DNA of 46,973 nt. Source: Candidatus Azobacteroides sp. (GTDB taxonomy: Bacteria; Bacteroidota; Bacteroidia; Bacteroidales; WRGA01). Shown here piece by piece: positions 36,001 to 42,516 of this stretch. Each line of letters begins with the position of its first letter. Positions within the stretch are counted from its first letter, which is position 1. Position numbers and translations under genes: made by a program. Below the pieces are notes generated by a model. That model did no database searches. It saw only the letters and a program-made list of their open reading frames with translations, and was not told where the DNA came from. The stretch is taken from positions 1 to 46,973 of the forward strand of contig WRGA01000112.1 of assembly GCA_009787405.1 (NCBI GenBank), in the 5' to 3' direction.

Positions 36001-37534
36001 TTCGAACAAAAACGTGAAAGTCACGATGTCGGCAAGCGATAAAGACGGAAGAGTGATCGCCGTGGAGCTGTATTTCAATGGGGAACAGGTCGGAACGTCC
36101 TATACCGAATCGTTTGAAGTATCATTCGTACCCGGGCAATATACCGGAACGGCCGAACTGAAAGCCGTTGCCATTGATAACGACGGAAATAAAAGCGAAC
36201 CCGCCGTCATTCATCTGACCACGATAGAGCAGACGCCGTTCAACGGAACGCCGTGGAATGTTCCGTCGCAAACGATTTATGCCGTTCAGTTTGATGAAGG
36301 AGGCCCCGAAGTTGCCTGTCACGACAACGAAATCGGCATGCAGGGCGGAACGAGTTACAGACCGGGAACCGGAGTCGAAACGGAAGGGACGACTAATATT
36401 CCGAACAGTAACATCGGCTGGACCAACACCGGCGAATGGTATGAATATACCATCAATGTTCAAGCAGACGGTGTATATGCGATGAATGCACGATTGGGAT
36501 CTGCAAACGGCGGAGCGTTGCGCGTTTTTGTCGACGGCGAAGATTTGACCGGCCCGGTTCCCGTGGCCGTTGGTTCGGGCTGGGCGTTTTTTGACATGTT
36601 TGTCGCAAACATTCCGTTAAAAAGCGGCAAACGCATCATGCGTGTGATGATCGATAGAACCGGCGCGAATCTGAATTCCTTCAAATTTACATTGACCGGA
36701 AATGCGTTGCCTTCGGAAGTGGATGCGGGAGATGATCAAGTGGTGAGGTATCCCGAAAATAATTCGGCGACATTGACGGCTGTGGCTGTGACCTATGGTG
36801 CCGCCGTCGTTACGAAATACGAATGGACGCAAACGGATGCCAACCCGGCGGTGACGATGTCATCACCCGATCAACCGTCTGTCAACCTGTCGAATCTGAC
36901 GTTGGGTACCTACACGTTTGAAGTGAAGATCACCGACAGCAACGGAGCGACCGCCGCCGACAACGTGGCGGTGTTGGTAAGACCCGGAAACTTTGCTCCG
37001 ATAGCGGTACCCGGAAGTGATCGAACCATTAATCTCGGCGAAGACTTAATGCTCGACGGCAGTGAGTCCGTTGATCCCGACGGCACCATCGTCAAATATG
37101 AATGGGCGCAAACAGATGTAAATTCACCGGCAATGATTCTGCAAAACGATCCGTCCGATCCGACGGCAACGGTAACCGGATTGGAACCGAATAAGCTGTA
37201 TATTTTCCGGTTGACCGTGACCGATAATCAAAACGAGACCGGATATGCCAATGTGCGGATTTTTGTAGCCGGAGCAACCGGTAGCGGAGATTCCTTTACA
37301 TCCGGAGTGACGATATATCCCAATCCGTTTGTCGATCGGTTGATCATTCAAGCCGGAAAGACGGATGGATTTAAAAAATTGAGGGTAACCACCGTCACCG
37401 GAAGCCTTGTACTCGAACAAAACATTCAAAACATGCCGGTAATCGAAGTGAATACCTCCGGTCTGAAACGCGGATATTATATATTGACGTTGTATTCCGA
37501 CAAAGGAATCGTTTCCCGTAAAGTGGTGAAATAA
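33020..37534 (+). CDS. GH81 endo-beta-1,3-glucanase with an inserted beta-sandwich domain, CBM6, two PKD domains and T9SS sorting domain
   Basis: A 1504-aa secreted enzyme that attacks long beta-1,3-glucan. The signal peptide ends at TLFSQQ. The GH81 region runs from about 35 to 970, with DLHFHYGYF (D642) and FDPYLGHSFAGG...NNQESTSEA (E721, E725), the family's catalytic signatures. Residues about 151-302 interrupt the GH81 N-terminal beta-sandwich with a separate domain (FTIQKNYIRLYVGGGNYPD, RIVDDSGGGWGFIMCDEIIF) resembling sandwiches found at the start of GH32 enzymes. An Ig-like domain (about 982-1070), a CBM6 (about 1075-1220, NIGWTNTGEWYEY), two PKD domains (about 1233-1410) and a T9SS domain (from about 1425, IYPNPFVDRLIIQ) follow. 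It is much longer than single-domain GH81 proteins because of these additions. Confidence 0.93.
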   Translation: MRKLIALFAFFPFAVTLFSQQAIPSGKGSYAEYPPAAVVYEDGYFAAPYDWFVQARPELNLHENVRNRPIPTNKWWTDFIFRGLGRTQPTVSQPPVTVTTTGDRFGSEAWAYPQVVTASAEGFNILFPKGFSGGGMNKGNPLKINATSVLQADDENILFTDFETATWPTGWTVSNNTQSIPGPMATAEITQTPRPAGYVGDRFVNTYKGDGARLTLISPKFTIQKNYIRLYVGGGNYPDATYVGLFINGTRVLSETGQNSGNLTQRTWEVSAYKGQEAEIRIVDDSGGGWGFIMCDEIIFTDSQFGGSGYTPDFRTSAAKVYDWTDLGFTLRSENDGKTMDAVIIHGVPFVYIEMNGLYPILVPGGTASAYDASGNKIETFPATVNAFTIEFDGRVYGIHAPTGSKVHQSKGGDFQLETPSDKRFVVVSALPDRSFLAVYDQYARNKPGNIRFDYEYKTAEGKIVTTFDMDAKNMETGIGGQETLMCFLSHHYRTTTKNFDFIPGADYRMFIGLMHTGAAKSFSLSYDFGGMPPYLPEPLDMPQERKEMLNSLLTYYSTHFGRNGNTYAKGLGEQSTGMLMAKTLNHSGFDLFKNGLKTEFADWFTFDEAERTQKSYYFAQYPDYGAVIGFPPGYGSQGFNDLHFHYGYFVVGAARLMMVDKEFKRDYSDMVKLIAQSYADWNHSDNVGTGNQQPFLRTFDPYLGHSFAGGTGDGGGNNQESTSEAINSWFGIYLLGVELNDKSIIDAGAVGYLLENISAGEYWLDLYGDNLPDTYPYDYVGILRTDNVAMATYFSGDPAWALGIQACPVDFYYTGFGLNPEKMTSINESMFKLRTAANAENYPGNSDPYENIKAMGPYLGGYLLNIMNFVDPAKAAQWLDEFCNDPAVGQEWRNHLNTATNYFLSNAMITYGKPARGYHTSIPSGAVYQNNDGELTYLLYNPTGADVDVDIYKDGIKIETVRVGAGVYYNSRMSGVQKPSVAVTSLKDGDKIASNKNVKVTMSASDKDGRVIAVELYFNGEQVGTSYTESFEVSFVPGQYTGTAELKAVAIDNDGNKSEPAVIHLTTIEQTPFNGTPWNVPSQTIYAVQFDEGGPEVACHDNEIGMQGGTSYRPGTGVETEGTTNIPNSNIGWTNTGEWYEYTINVQADGVYAMNARLGSANGGALRVFVDGEDLTGPVPVAVGSGWAFFDMFVANIPLKSGKRIMRVMIDRTGANLNSFKFTLTGNALPSEVDAGDDQVVRYPENNSATLTAVAVTYGAAVVTKYEWTQTDANPAVTMSSPDQPSVNLSNLTLGTYTFEVKITDSNGATAADNVAVLVRPGNFAPIAVPGSDRTINLGEDLMLDGSESVDPDGTIVKYEWAQTDVNSPAMILQNDPSDPTATVTGLEPNKLYIFRLTVTDNQNETGYANVRIFVAGATGSGDSFTSGVTIYPNPFVDRLIIQAGKTDGFKKLRVTTVTGSLVLEQNIQNMPVIEVNTSGLKRGYYILTLYSDKGIVSRKVVK

Positions 37535-37685
37535 TGAAGAAAGCCGCCGTATAAGTAACAGACAGATTCGTTCATAGGGTGCATTCTACCATTCATATCG
37601 AATGAAGGTATTTATTGATCCGAACTTTTAACTTATTTTCACTGTTAATCTTTATTAACCTATTTTTTAAAAAATTTAAAATACT

Positions 37686-38594
37686 ATGAATAAAATCTGC
37701 ATTTTACCGCGTCCTTATGTCTTGACACCCGTTGTAGAGCTGTCGGATGCGATTTTGGTCGTTTATCGCGGAGGAAACGGAATCGGTCAGGCAACGGCCG
37801 AATGTATTTTCGACGATTTTGTTCCTTCGGGAAAACTTCCGTTCCAACTCCCGCGCTCGCAAAGTCAAGTGGGGACGGATAACATCAACGATCAGATCGA
37901 AAAATGGGAATTGCCGTATGATATCGGAGCTACCGATGCCGAACGATTGATTATCCGGAGTTACATCGATCAGGATTTGCCGGTGCCGCCGATTTTCGGG
38001 GATCCGCTTTTCCGGTACGGATTCGGCATTCAAGGATTCGGAACCCCGGATGAAACAGCGCCGGAACCGTTTGATCTGATTGCTCCGGAAGACTATACCG
38101 CAACGTCGTCCACCTCCATGACTTTTTCGTGGGAGCCGGCTTCTGATCCCGAATCATCGATTTCGTATTATGAATTTTACCTCGACGAGGTGAAACGGGC
38201 TGAGGTAACGACAACCGATTATACGTTGGATCTGTTGGAAGCCGGCGATCATACGTGGTATGTGAAAGCCGTGAACGGGGCGAAATCAGCTCAAGCTTCA
38301 ACCTCGGTTTTCAACTTTACGATTATTCCGACAGCTGTTATTCCGGCAAATGAAAGCGAAGGCGGATTAAAGATTTATCCGAACCCGGTTGTCGGACGGT
38401 TTACCGTCGATTTGTCCGGATCAGACTACTTGAATCGGTTGAAAATCGTCGATGTCTCCGGAAAAATAATCATGAAGAAACCGATTGATGCGGAAATTAT
38501 GCAAATCGATCTTTCCGGTTATCCGTCGGGTATCTATTTCCTGACCGTTTTCGGAGACACCGGGATTGTTGTTGCGAAGATAATCAAGAATTAA
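37686..38594 (+). pseudogene. Shortened GH3 gene: C-terminal domain plus Fn3-like and T9SS domains, catalytic barrel missing
   Basis: A 302-aa frame. After MNKICIL the sequence enters directly into the GH3 C-terminal domain (RPYVLTPVVELSDAILVVYR, GKLPFQLPRSQSQVG, DPLFRYGFGI), as in exo-1,4/1,3-beta-glucosidases. An Fn3-like domain (about 130-210) and a full T9SS sorting domain (IYPNPVVGRFTVDLSGSDYL, YPSGIYFLTVFG) follow. The GH3 N-terminal barrel with the catalytic aspartate is absent and is not found in the 151 bases upstream. The start (MNKI) looks like the beginning of a lost signal peptide, consistent with an in-frame internal deletion. The product would be neither exported nor active, so I call it a pseudogene. 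Confidence 0.8.
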
Positions 38595-39521
38595 ATGTTT
38601 TTTACGAAAATACTGACCCTGCTTTTTTCTGTTTTTCCGGTGATTCCCTGTTTAACCGAGTGGGATTCTACGGAAAGAAATTATTGTCGGAATGGGTATG
38701 AATCCGATTCTTGGGATCGGGAGGGGATGTATTTTACCGGCCTGCATTCATATCCTCCGTCTTTTTTGAAACCTGCTTTTTTCCCGGTACGGAAAATGAA
38801 TCCGGATAGGATGAATCGACTGCAAGCGGAAATATTATTCGAAATTCAACCCCTCCGGTACCGGACGAAAATCGTGCGGGCGGCTTATTTCATTTTGATT
38901 GCGGCAAGTCTGTATCTGTTGTTTCGATGGTTATTAAATCGGGAAAGGGTACGACAAAAGGAAAAATCGGAAAAACAAAAAACGGAGGAACTGAAAGATC
39001 TGGAAGAGATTTTCAGAAAACAACAGGATGAACGGGACAAGGAAATGATGCTGCAAATCAAAGTGCTGGAACATGAATTGAAAGTCAAAAACAATGAATT
39101 GACCCATTCGAAGATGAACATTGTGGAGAAAAACAAAATTTTTAATTTGGTGGATAACGGGTTAAGCCGAATGATTGCCGACCTGAAATCGGAAAAAGAC
39201 AATGAGATGGGGTATAAATTGCGCCGGCTTCGGGCAAAAATAAAACAAAACATCACGCAGGACGATTATTGGGAAAAAGTAGAAAAAATTTTTGATTCGG
39301 TGCATGAAGATTTTTTCAAAAAGCTGACGGAAGCCTATCCCGATTTAAGCAAAACCGAACGAAAAATATGTGCATACCTTCGCATGAATTTATCGTCCAA
39401 AGAAATAGCTCAACTCACCAATATTGCCCCCGGTAGCGTGGAAGTAACCCGCTATCGCATCCGGAAAAAAATGGGATTGAAAAGAACGGACAGTCTCATC
39501 GAAATCTTACGCAAAATATAG
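38595..39521 (+). CDS. Sensor-less relative of the PUL regulator: signal/anchor, transmembrane helix, coiled coil, LuxR-type HTH
   Basis: A 308-aa protein starting on the base after the preceding stop (TAAATG). It begins with a signal-like MFFTKILTLLFSVFPVIPCL. A short unrelated stretch follows, then ILFEIQPLRYRT, the tail of a Y_Y_Y domain. A transmembrane helix lies at about 97-115, a coiled coil at about 120-180, and the HTH at the C-terminus (LSKTERKICAYLRMNLSSKE, IAQLTNIAPGSVEVTRYRIR). From the transmembrane helix on it aligns along its length with the 955-aa regulator at 8403-11270, but the whole propeller and nearly all of Y_Y_Y are missing. It may be a decayed gene or a working ligand-independent regulator. 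It converges on the - strand gene 10 bases further on. Confidence 0.75.
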   Translation: MFFTKILTLLFSVFPVIPCLTEWDSTERNYCRNGYESDSWDREGMYFTGLHSYPPSFLKPAFFPVRKMNPDRMNRLQAEILFEIQPLRYRTKIVRAAYFILIAASLYLLFRWLLNRERVRQKEKSEKQKTEELKDLEEIFRKQQDERDKEMMLQIKVLEHELKVKNNELTHSKMNIVEKNKIFNLVDNGLSRMIADLKSEKDNEMGYKLRRLRAKIKQNITQDDYWEKVEKIFDSVHEDFFKKLTEAYPDLSKTERKICAYLRMNLSSKEIAQLTNIAPGSVEVTRYRIRKKMGLKRTDSLIEILRKI

Positions 39522-39531
39522 GAGCGGATAT

Positions 39532-40812
39532 TCAAAACAAACTCAACTGTTCTTCGGGTACTTGCTTTTTCCGGCTTTTGCTTTTCGGCGGCTGAATGAC
39601 TTTTTGTTCCGAGAATAACCGGCGTAGATAATCGGGATTGAGGTCTTGTGTCGAAAGAGAACTCAATTCGTTGCATGTGATGAAATATCGGGCTCGTTTC
39701 ATCACAACGCCCATCTTTTTCAAATGCTCGGAATTGATTTTTCCGTACCGGCGGGACGCGACGATTAATTGAGCCGACTTGACGCCGATTCCCGGGACAC
39801 GTAAAATTATTTCGTAATCGGCGGTATTGATGTTGACCGGATACAATTCCGGATGACGAAGCGCATAACTCAATTTCGGATCCATGGTCAGATCCAGATT
39901 CGGGTGTTGATCGTCTACGATCTCGTAAGCGTTGAAATGATAAAAACGCATCAGCCAGTCGGCCTGATACAACCGGTTTTCCCGCACCAACGGCGGGGTG
40001 GTGAGGGCCGGAAGGCGTTTATCGTAACCATTGACGGGAATGTATCCCGAAAAATAAACCCGTTTCAAATTCGGACGTTGATACAAATGAGTGGATAATG
40101 TCAGAATTTGTTTGTCGGTTTCCGGAGTCGCGCCGATGATCAGTTGCGTGCTTTGTCCGGCCGGAGCGAAACGCGGCGCCTTACGGAATTTCTTCCGTTC
40201 TTCACGGTTTTCCAGAATCCCTTGATAAATGTATCCCATCGGTTTCAGGATGCTGGAATAATCCTTATCCGGAGCAATGATTTTCAGATGTTGTTCGCTC
40301 GGGATTTCCATATTCACGCTCAACCGGTCGGCATACAGTCCGGCTTCGGAGACTATTTCGCGACTTGCACCCGGAATACTTTTCAAATGGATGTATCCGT
40401 TGTACCGGTGAATCAGCCTCAAATCTTTGGCTACACGCACCATGCGTTCCATGGTATAATCGGGGCTTCTCACCACGCCCGAACTCAAAAACAGCCCTTC
40501 GATATAATTTCTGCGGTAAAATTCGAGGGTCAGTTCCACCAATTCGCTCACCGAAAACGTAGTGCGCGGCACATCGTTATTCCGGCGGTTGATGCAATAC
40601 GCACAATCGTACATGCAATGATTGGTCAGCATGATTTTGAGCAGAGAAACACAACGTCCGTCTTCGGTAAAACTATGACAAATTCCCCAACCGGAGGTAT
40701 TGCCCAACGCATTCCCCGTATTTTTGCGCGTATGACCGCTCGATGCACATGAAACATCGTATTTGGCGGCCTCGGCGAGAATCTTTAATTTATCGAAAAC
40801 CTGCTCTTTCAT
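39532..40812 (-). CDS. Putative DNA modification/repair radical SAM protein with C-terminal clamp-binding-like motif
   Basis: A 426-aa cytoplasmic protein. The radical SAM cluster motif is C66-x3-C70-x2-C73 (NHCMYDCAYC). A helix-hairpin-helix DNA-binding segment is visible at about 340-370 (INTADYEIILRVPGIGVKSA). It belongs to the family usually named putative DNA modification/repair radical SAM protein, which is normally paired with a DUF4130/uracil-glycosylase-like partner gene. No partner lies in this window; the downstream side is the end of the glucan locus. The last residues EEQLSLF fit the QLxLF type of sliding-clamp binding motif. The start at 40812 matches the family N-terminus (DKLKILAEAAKYDVSC). 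A TACTTTTG -7-like box lies only 6 bases before the ATG, so the message may be almost leaderless. Confidence 0.9.
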   Translation of the reverse strand: MKEQVFDKLKILAEAAKYDVSCASSGHTRKNTGNALGNTSGWGICHSFTEDGRCVSLLKIMLTNHCMYDCAYCINRRNNDVPRTTFSVSELVELTLEFYRRNYIEGLFLSSGVVRSPDYTMERMVRVAKDLRLIHRYNGYIHLKSIPGASREIVSEAGLYADRLSVNMEIPSEQHLKIIAPDKDYSSILKPMGYIYQGILENREERKKFRKAPRFAPAGQSTQLIIGATPETDKQILTLSTHLYQRPNLKRVYFSGYIPVNGYDKRLPALTTPPLVRENRLYQADWLMRFYHFNAYEIVDDQHPNLDLTMDPKLSYALRHPELYPVNINTADYEIILRVPGIGVKSAQLIVASRRYGKINSEHLKKMGVVMKRARYFITCNELSSLSTQDLNPDYLRRLFSEQKVIQPPKSKSRKKQVPEEQLSLF

Positions 40813-40818
40813 GAATTA

Positions 40819-40826
40819 CAAAAGTA
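40819..40826 (-). promoter_or_regulatory. Possible -7 box before the radical SAM gene
   Basis: On the - strand this reads TACTTTTG, matching TAnnTTTG, 6 bases before the ATG. It lies directly behind the terminator hairpin at 40829-40864. If used, the transcript would be nearly leaderless. No clear -33 TTTG is seen. Confidence 0.35.
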
Positions 40827-40828
40827 AA

Positions 40829-40864
40829 AATAATAAAGACAACCCGAAAGTTGTCTTTATTATT
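40829..40864 (-). terminator. Strong intrinsic terminator after the M23 peptidase gene
   Basis: A perfect 15-bp stem, AATAATAAAGACAAC / GTTGTCTTTATTATT, has a 6-nt loop and is followed on the - strand by TTTACTTTTG and on the + strand by TTTT. It separates the ndk-M23 transcript from the radical SAM gene. Confidence 0.8.
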
Positions 40865-40904
40865 TTTTAAATTAGTTTTAAACCGGTTATCTTCCGCCAT
40901 CGAC

Positions 40905-41843
40905 TTACGAAGTACGCAAACGTTGTCCGTTTTTCACGCCTTTTGTGGGGGATATATTATTCAATTTACACAATTGGGCCAATGACAAACCGTGTTTTCT
41001 GGCTATTTTGTTTAACGTGTCGCCATTTTTGACCGTATAATATCCGATCTGTTTTTTGGTATATTTTTCGGCTTTAATTCTCGCTCTTTCAACATTTTTG
41101 CTGTTGAAAACATACGTGTCGGTATGAGTCACCTCGTTGGCAAAGTCGAAAACCTCCACCGGATTGATCGGTTGCCCTTTTACTCTGATTTCAAAATGCA
41201 GGTGAGGCCCCGTGGATCTTCCGGTATTTCCACCCAATGCGATCGGTTGTCCTGCCTTGACATTGTCACCTTCCGCTACCAGAAAGCCCGATAAATGCCC
41301 GTAAACCGTTTCAAAACCGTTGTTATGTCTTATCACCACGTAATTGCCGTAACCGTTGGATTCATAGTTACAGATACGCACTTTTCCGGAGAATGCGGCG
41401 TAAATGGAGTCTCCCACTTCTAATTTAAGGTCTGTCCCATAATGCATCCGTTTACCTCTGAATCCGAAATTCGATGTAATATAGGTTCCGCGGACGGGAG
41501 AACAGAATTTAGAGACATCGATGACCAAAGAATCCGGTAATTTTATATCCATATTTTTATACGGATTAACCCGTTCGGTATTCCAATCTTCACCATACAA
41601 ATTGGAGGCGGGAAAGTTTTTCGTTTCGTTTTTCAGGCTGTAAGTCATCATTAAGGAATCAACCAGACCGATTTCTTTTTTGATATCTCCTTGAGACGCC
41701 AATAGATTTTTATGGGCGATGGAATGTGTGCTTGCCTGTTGTTTCCCTGAACGTTGTGTTTGTCCGGCGACTGTAAAAGAAAGGAGAGTGAAACTCCCTG
41801 CCAGAAAAACTGTTTTAAAATTGTTTTTTGATAAATAATTCAT
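40905..41843 (-). CDS. Secreted M23 peptidoglycan DD-metallopeptidase with C-terminal LysM domain
   Basis: A 312-aa cell-wall hydrolase. The signal peptide ends near TVAGQTQ. The M23 (LytM) domain at about 115-235 has the zinc ligands H134 and D138 (MHYGTD) and H216 in GPHLHFE, with H183 (VYGH) and H214 as catalytic histidines, so it should be active. A LysM peptidoglycan-binding domain at about 265-312 follows (YTVKNGDTLNKIARKHGLSL). It acts in the periplasm on peptide crosslinks. It starts 5 bases after the ndk stop, so the two genes share a transcript, and it is closed by the terminator at 40829-40864. Confidence 0.92.
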   Translation of the reverse strand: MNYLSKNNFKTVFLAGSFTLLSFTVAGQTQRSGKQQASTHSIAHKNLLASQGDIKKEIGLVDSLMMTYSLKNETKNFPASNLYGEDWNTERVNPYKNMDIKLPDSLVIDVSKFCSPVRGTYITSNFGFRGKRMHYGTDLKLEVGDSIYAAFSGKVRICNYESNGYGNYVVIRHNNGFETVYGHLSGFLVAEGDNVKAGQPIALGGNTGRSTGPHLHFEIRVKGQPINPVEVFDFANEVTHTDTYVFNSKNVERARIKAEKYTKKQIGYYTVKNGDTLNKIARKHGLSLAQLCKLNNISPTKGVKNGQRLRTS

Positions 41844-41848
41844 GCGTT

Positions 41849-42319
41849 TTAATCCTTTAGTTCATTCGGGGCATACGTGAAATGAACGGTTGCCGATTCG
41901 TAATCATACAATTCTTGTGCATTAAAAAAGCGCTTGATTTCAGTTTCTGCCGCTTCGGGTGAATCCGAAGCATGCACTACATTTTCTTGTATGCTCATGC
42001 CAAAATCGCCGCGGATAGTGCCGGGATTCGCCTCGCGCGAATTGGTGACTCCGCAAAGAGTTCGAACCACAGCTACCGCATCTGCACCTTTCCAACAACA
42101 CAAAATCACGGGAGCAGCCATCATTGATGCAAGGATCGACGGAAAAAAAGGTTTGGAACTGAGATGACTGTAATGTTCAGTCAATATGCCGGGAGTGAGT
42201 TGAACCATTTTCATACCCACTAATTGCAAGCCTTTTTTTTCGAATCGGTTAATTATTTCACCAATCAATCCTCTTTGAACTGTACCGGGTTTTAGTATTA
42301 CAAAAGTCTTTTCCATCAT
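41849..42319 (-). CDS. ndk: Nucleoside diphosphate kinase
   Basis: A 156-aa cytoplasmic enzyme that transfers the gamma-phosphate between nucleoside triphosphates and diphosphates. The N-terminal EKTFVILKPGTVQRGLIGEI and the active-site signature NVVHASDS (H116, phosphate carrier) are intact. The length is near the usual 140-155 aa. The ORF opens with two consecutive methionines; either could be the start. The M23 peptidase gene follows after 5 bases. The upstream region contains an A/T-rich leader but no clear promoter match. Confidence 0.96.
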   Translation of the reverse strand: MMEKTFVILKPGTVQRGLIGEIINRFEKKGLQLVGMKMVQLTPGILTEHYSHLSSKPFFPSILASMMAAPVILCCWKGADAVAVVRTLCGVTNSREANPGTIRGDFGMSIQENVVHASDSPEAAETEIKRFFNAQELYDYESATVHFTYAPNELKD

Positions 42320-42404
42320 AAATTCAGAGTATACTCCCTCATTATCATTTATTTAATTATGCCAAAGTAATAATTTTTTTTCCATGTAGTCTTAACAAAG
42401 TAAC

Positions 42405-42434
42405 TTATTTTAACATATTGAATTGTTAAAATAA
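42405..42434. other. 11-bp perfect inverted repeat between recG and ndk
   Basis: TTATTTTAACA (42405-42415) and TGTTAAAATAA (42424-42434) are separated by 8 bases. It lies about 80 bases beyond the recG stop and 85 bases upstream of ndk, both on the - strand. It could be a weak terminator or an operator. No T run follows. Confidence 0.4.
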
Positions 42435-42516
42435 ATGAATCTAAGTATAACTAATTAAGATACAAATGCTTATAAAAAGTATGTTTTATAACATGTTTTT
42501 CTGAATTTAATGTTAA

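Noticed and set aside
40108-40752. 214-codon + strand frame opposite the radical SAM gene
   Set aside because: The - strand frame carries the CxxxCxxC cluster and HhH motif, so the + strand frame is a composition shadow.
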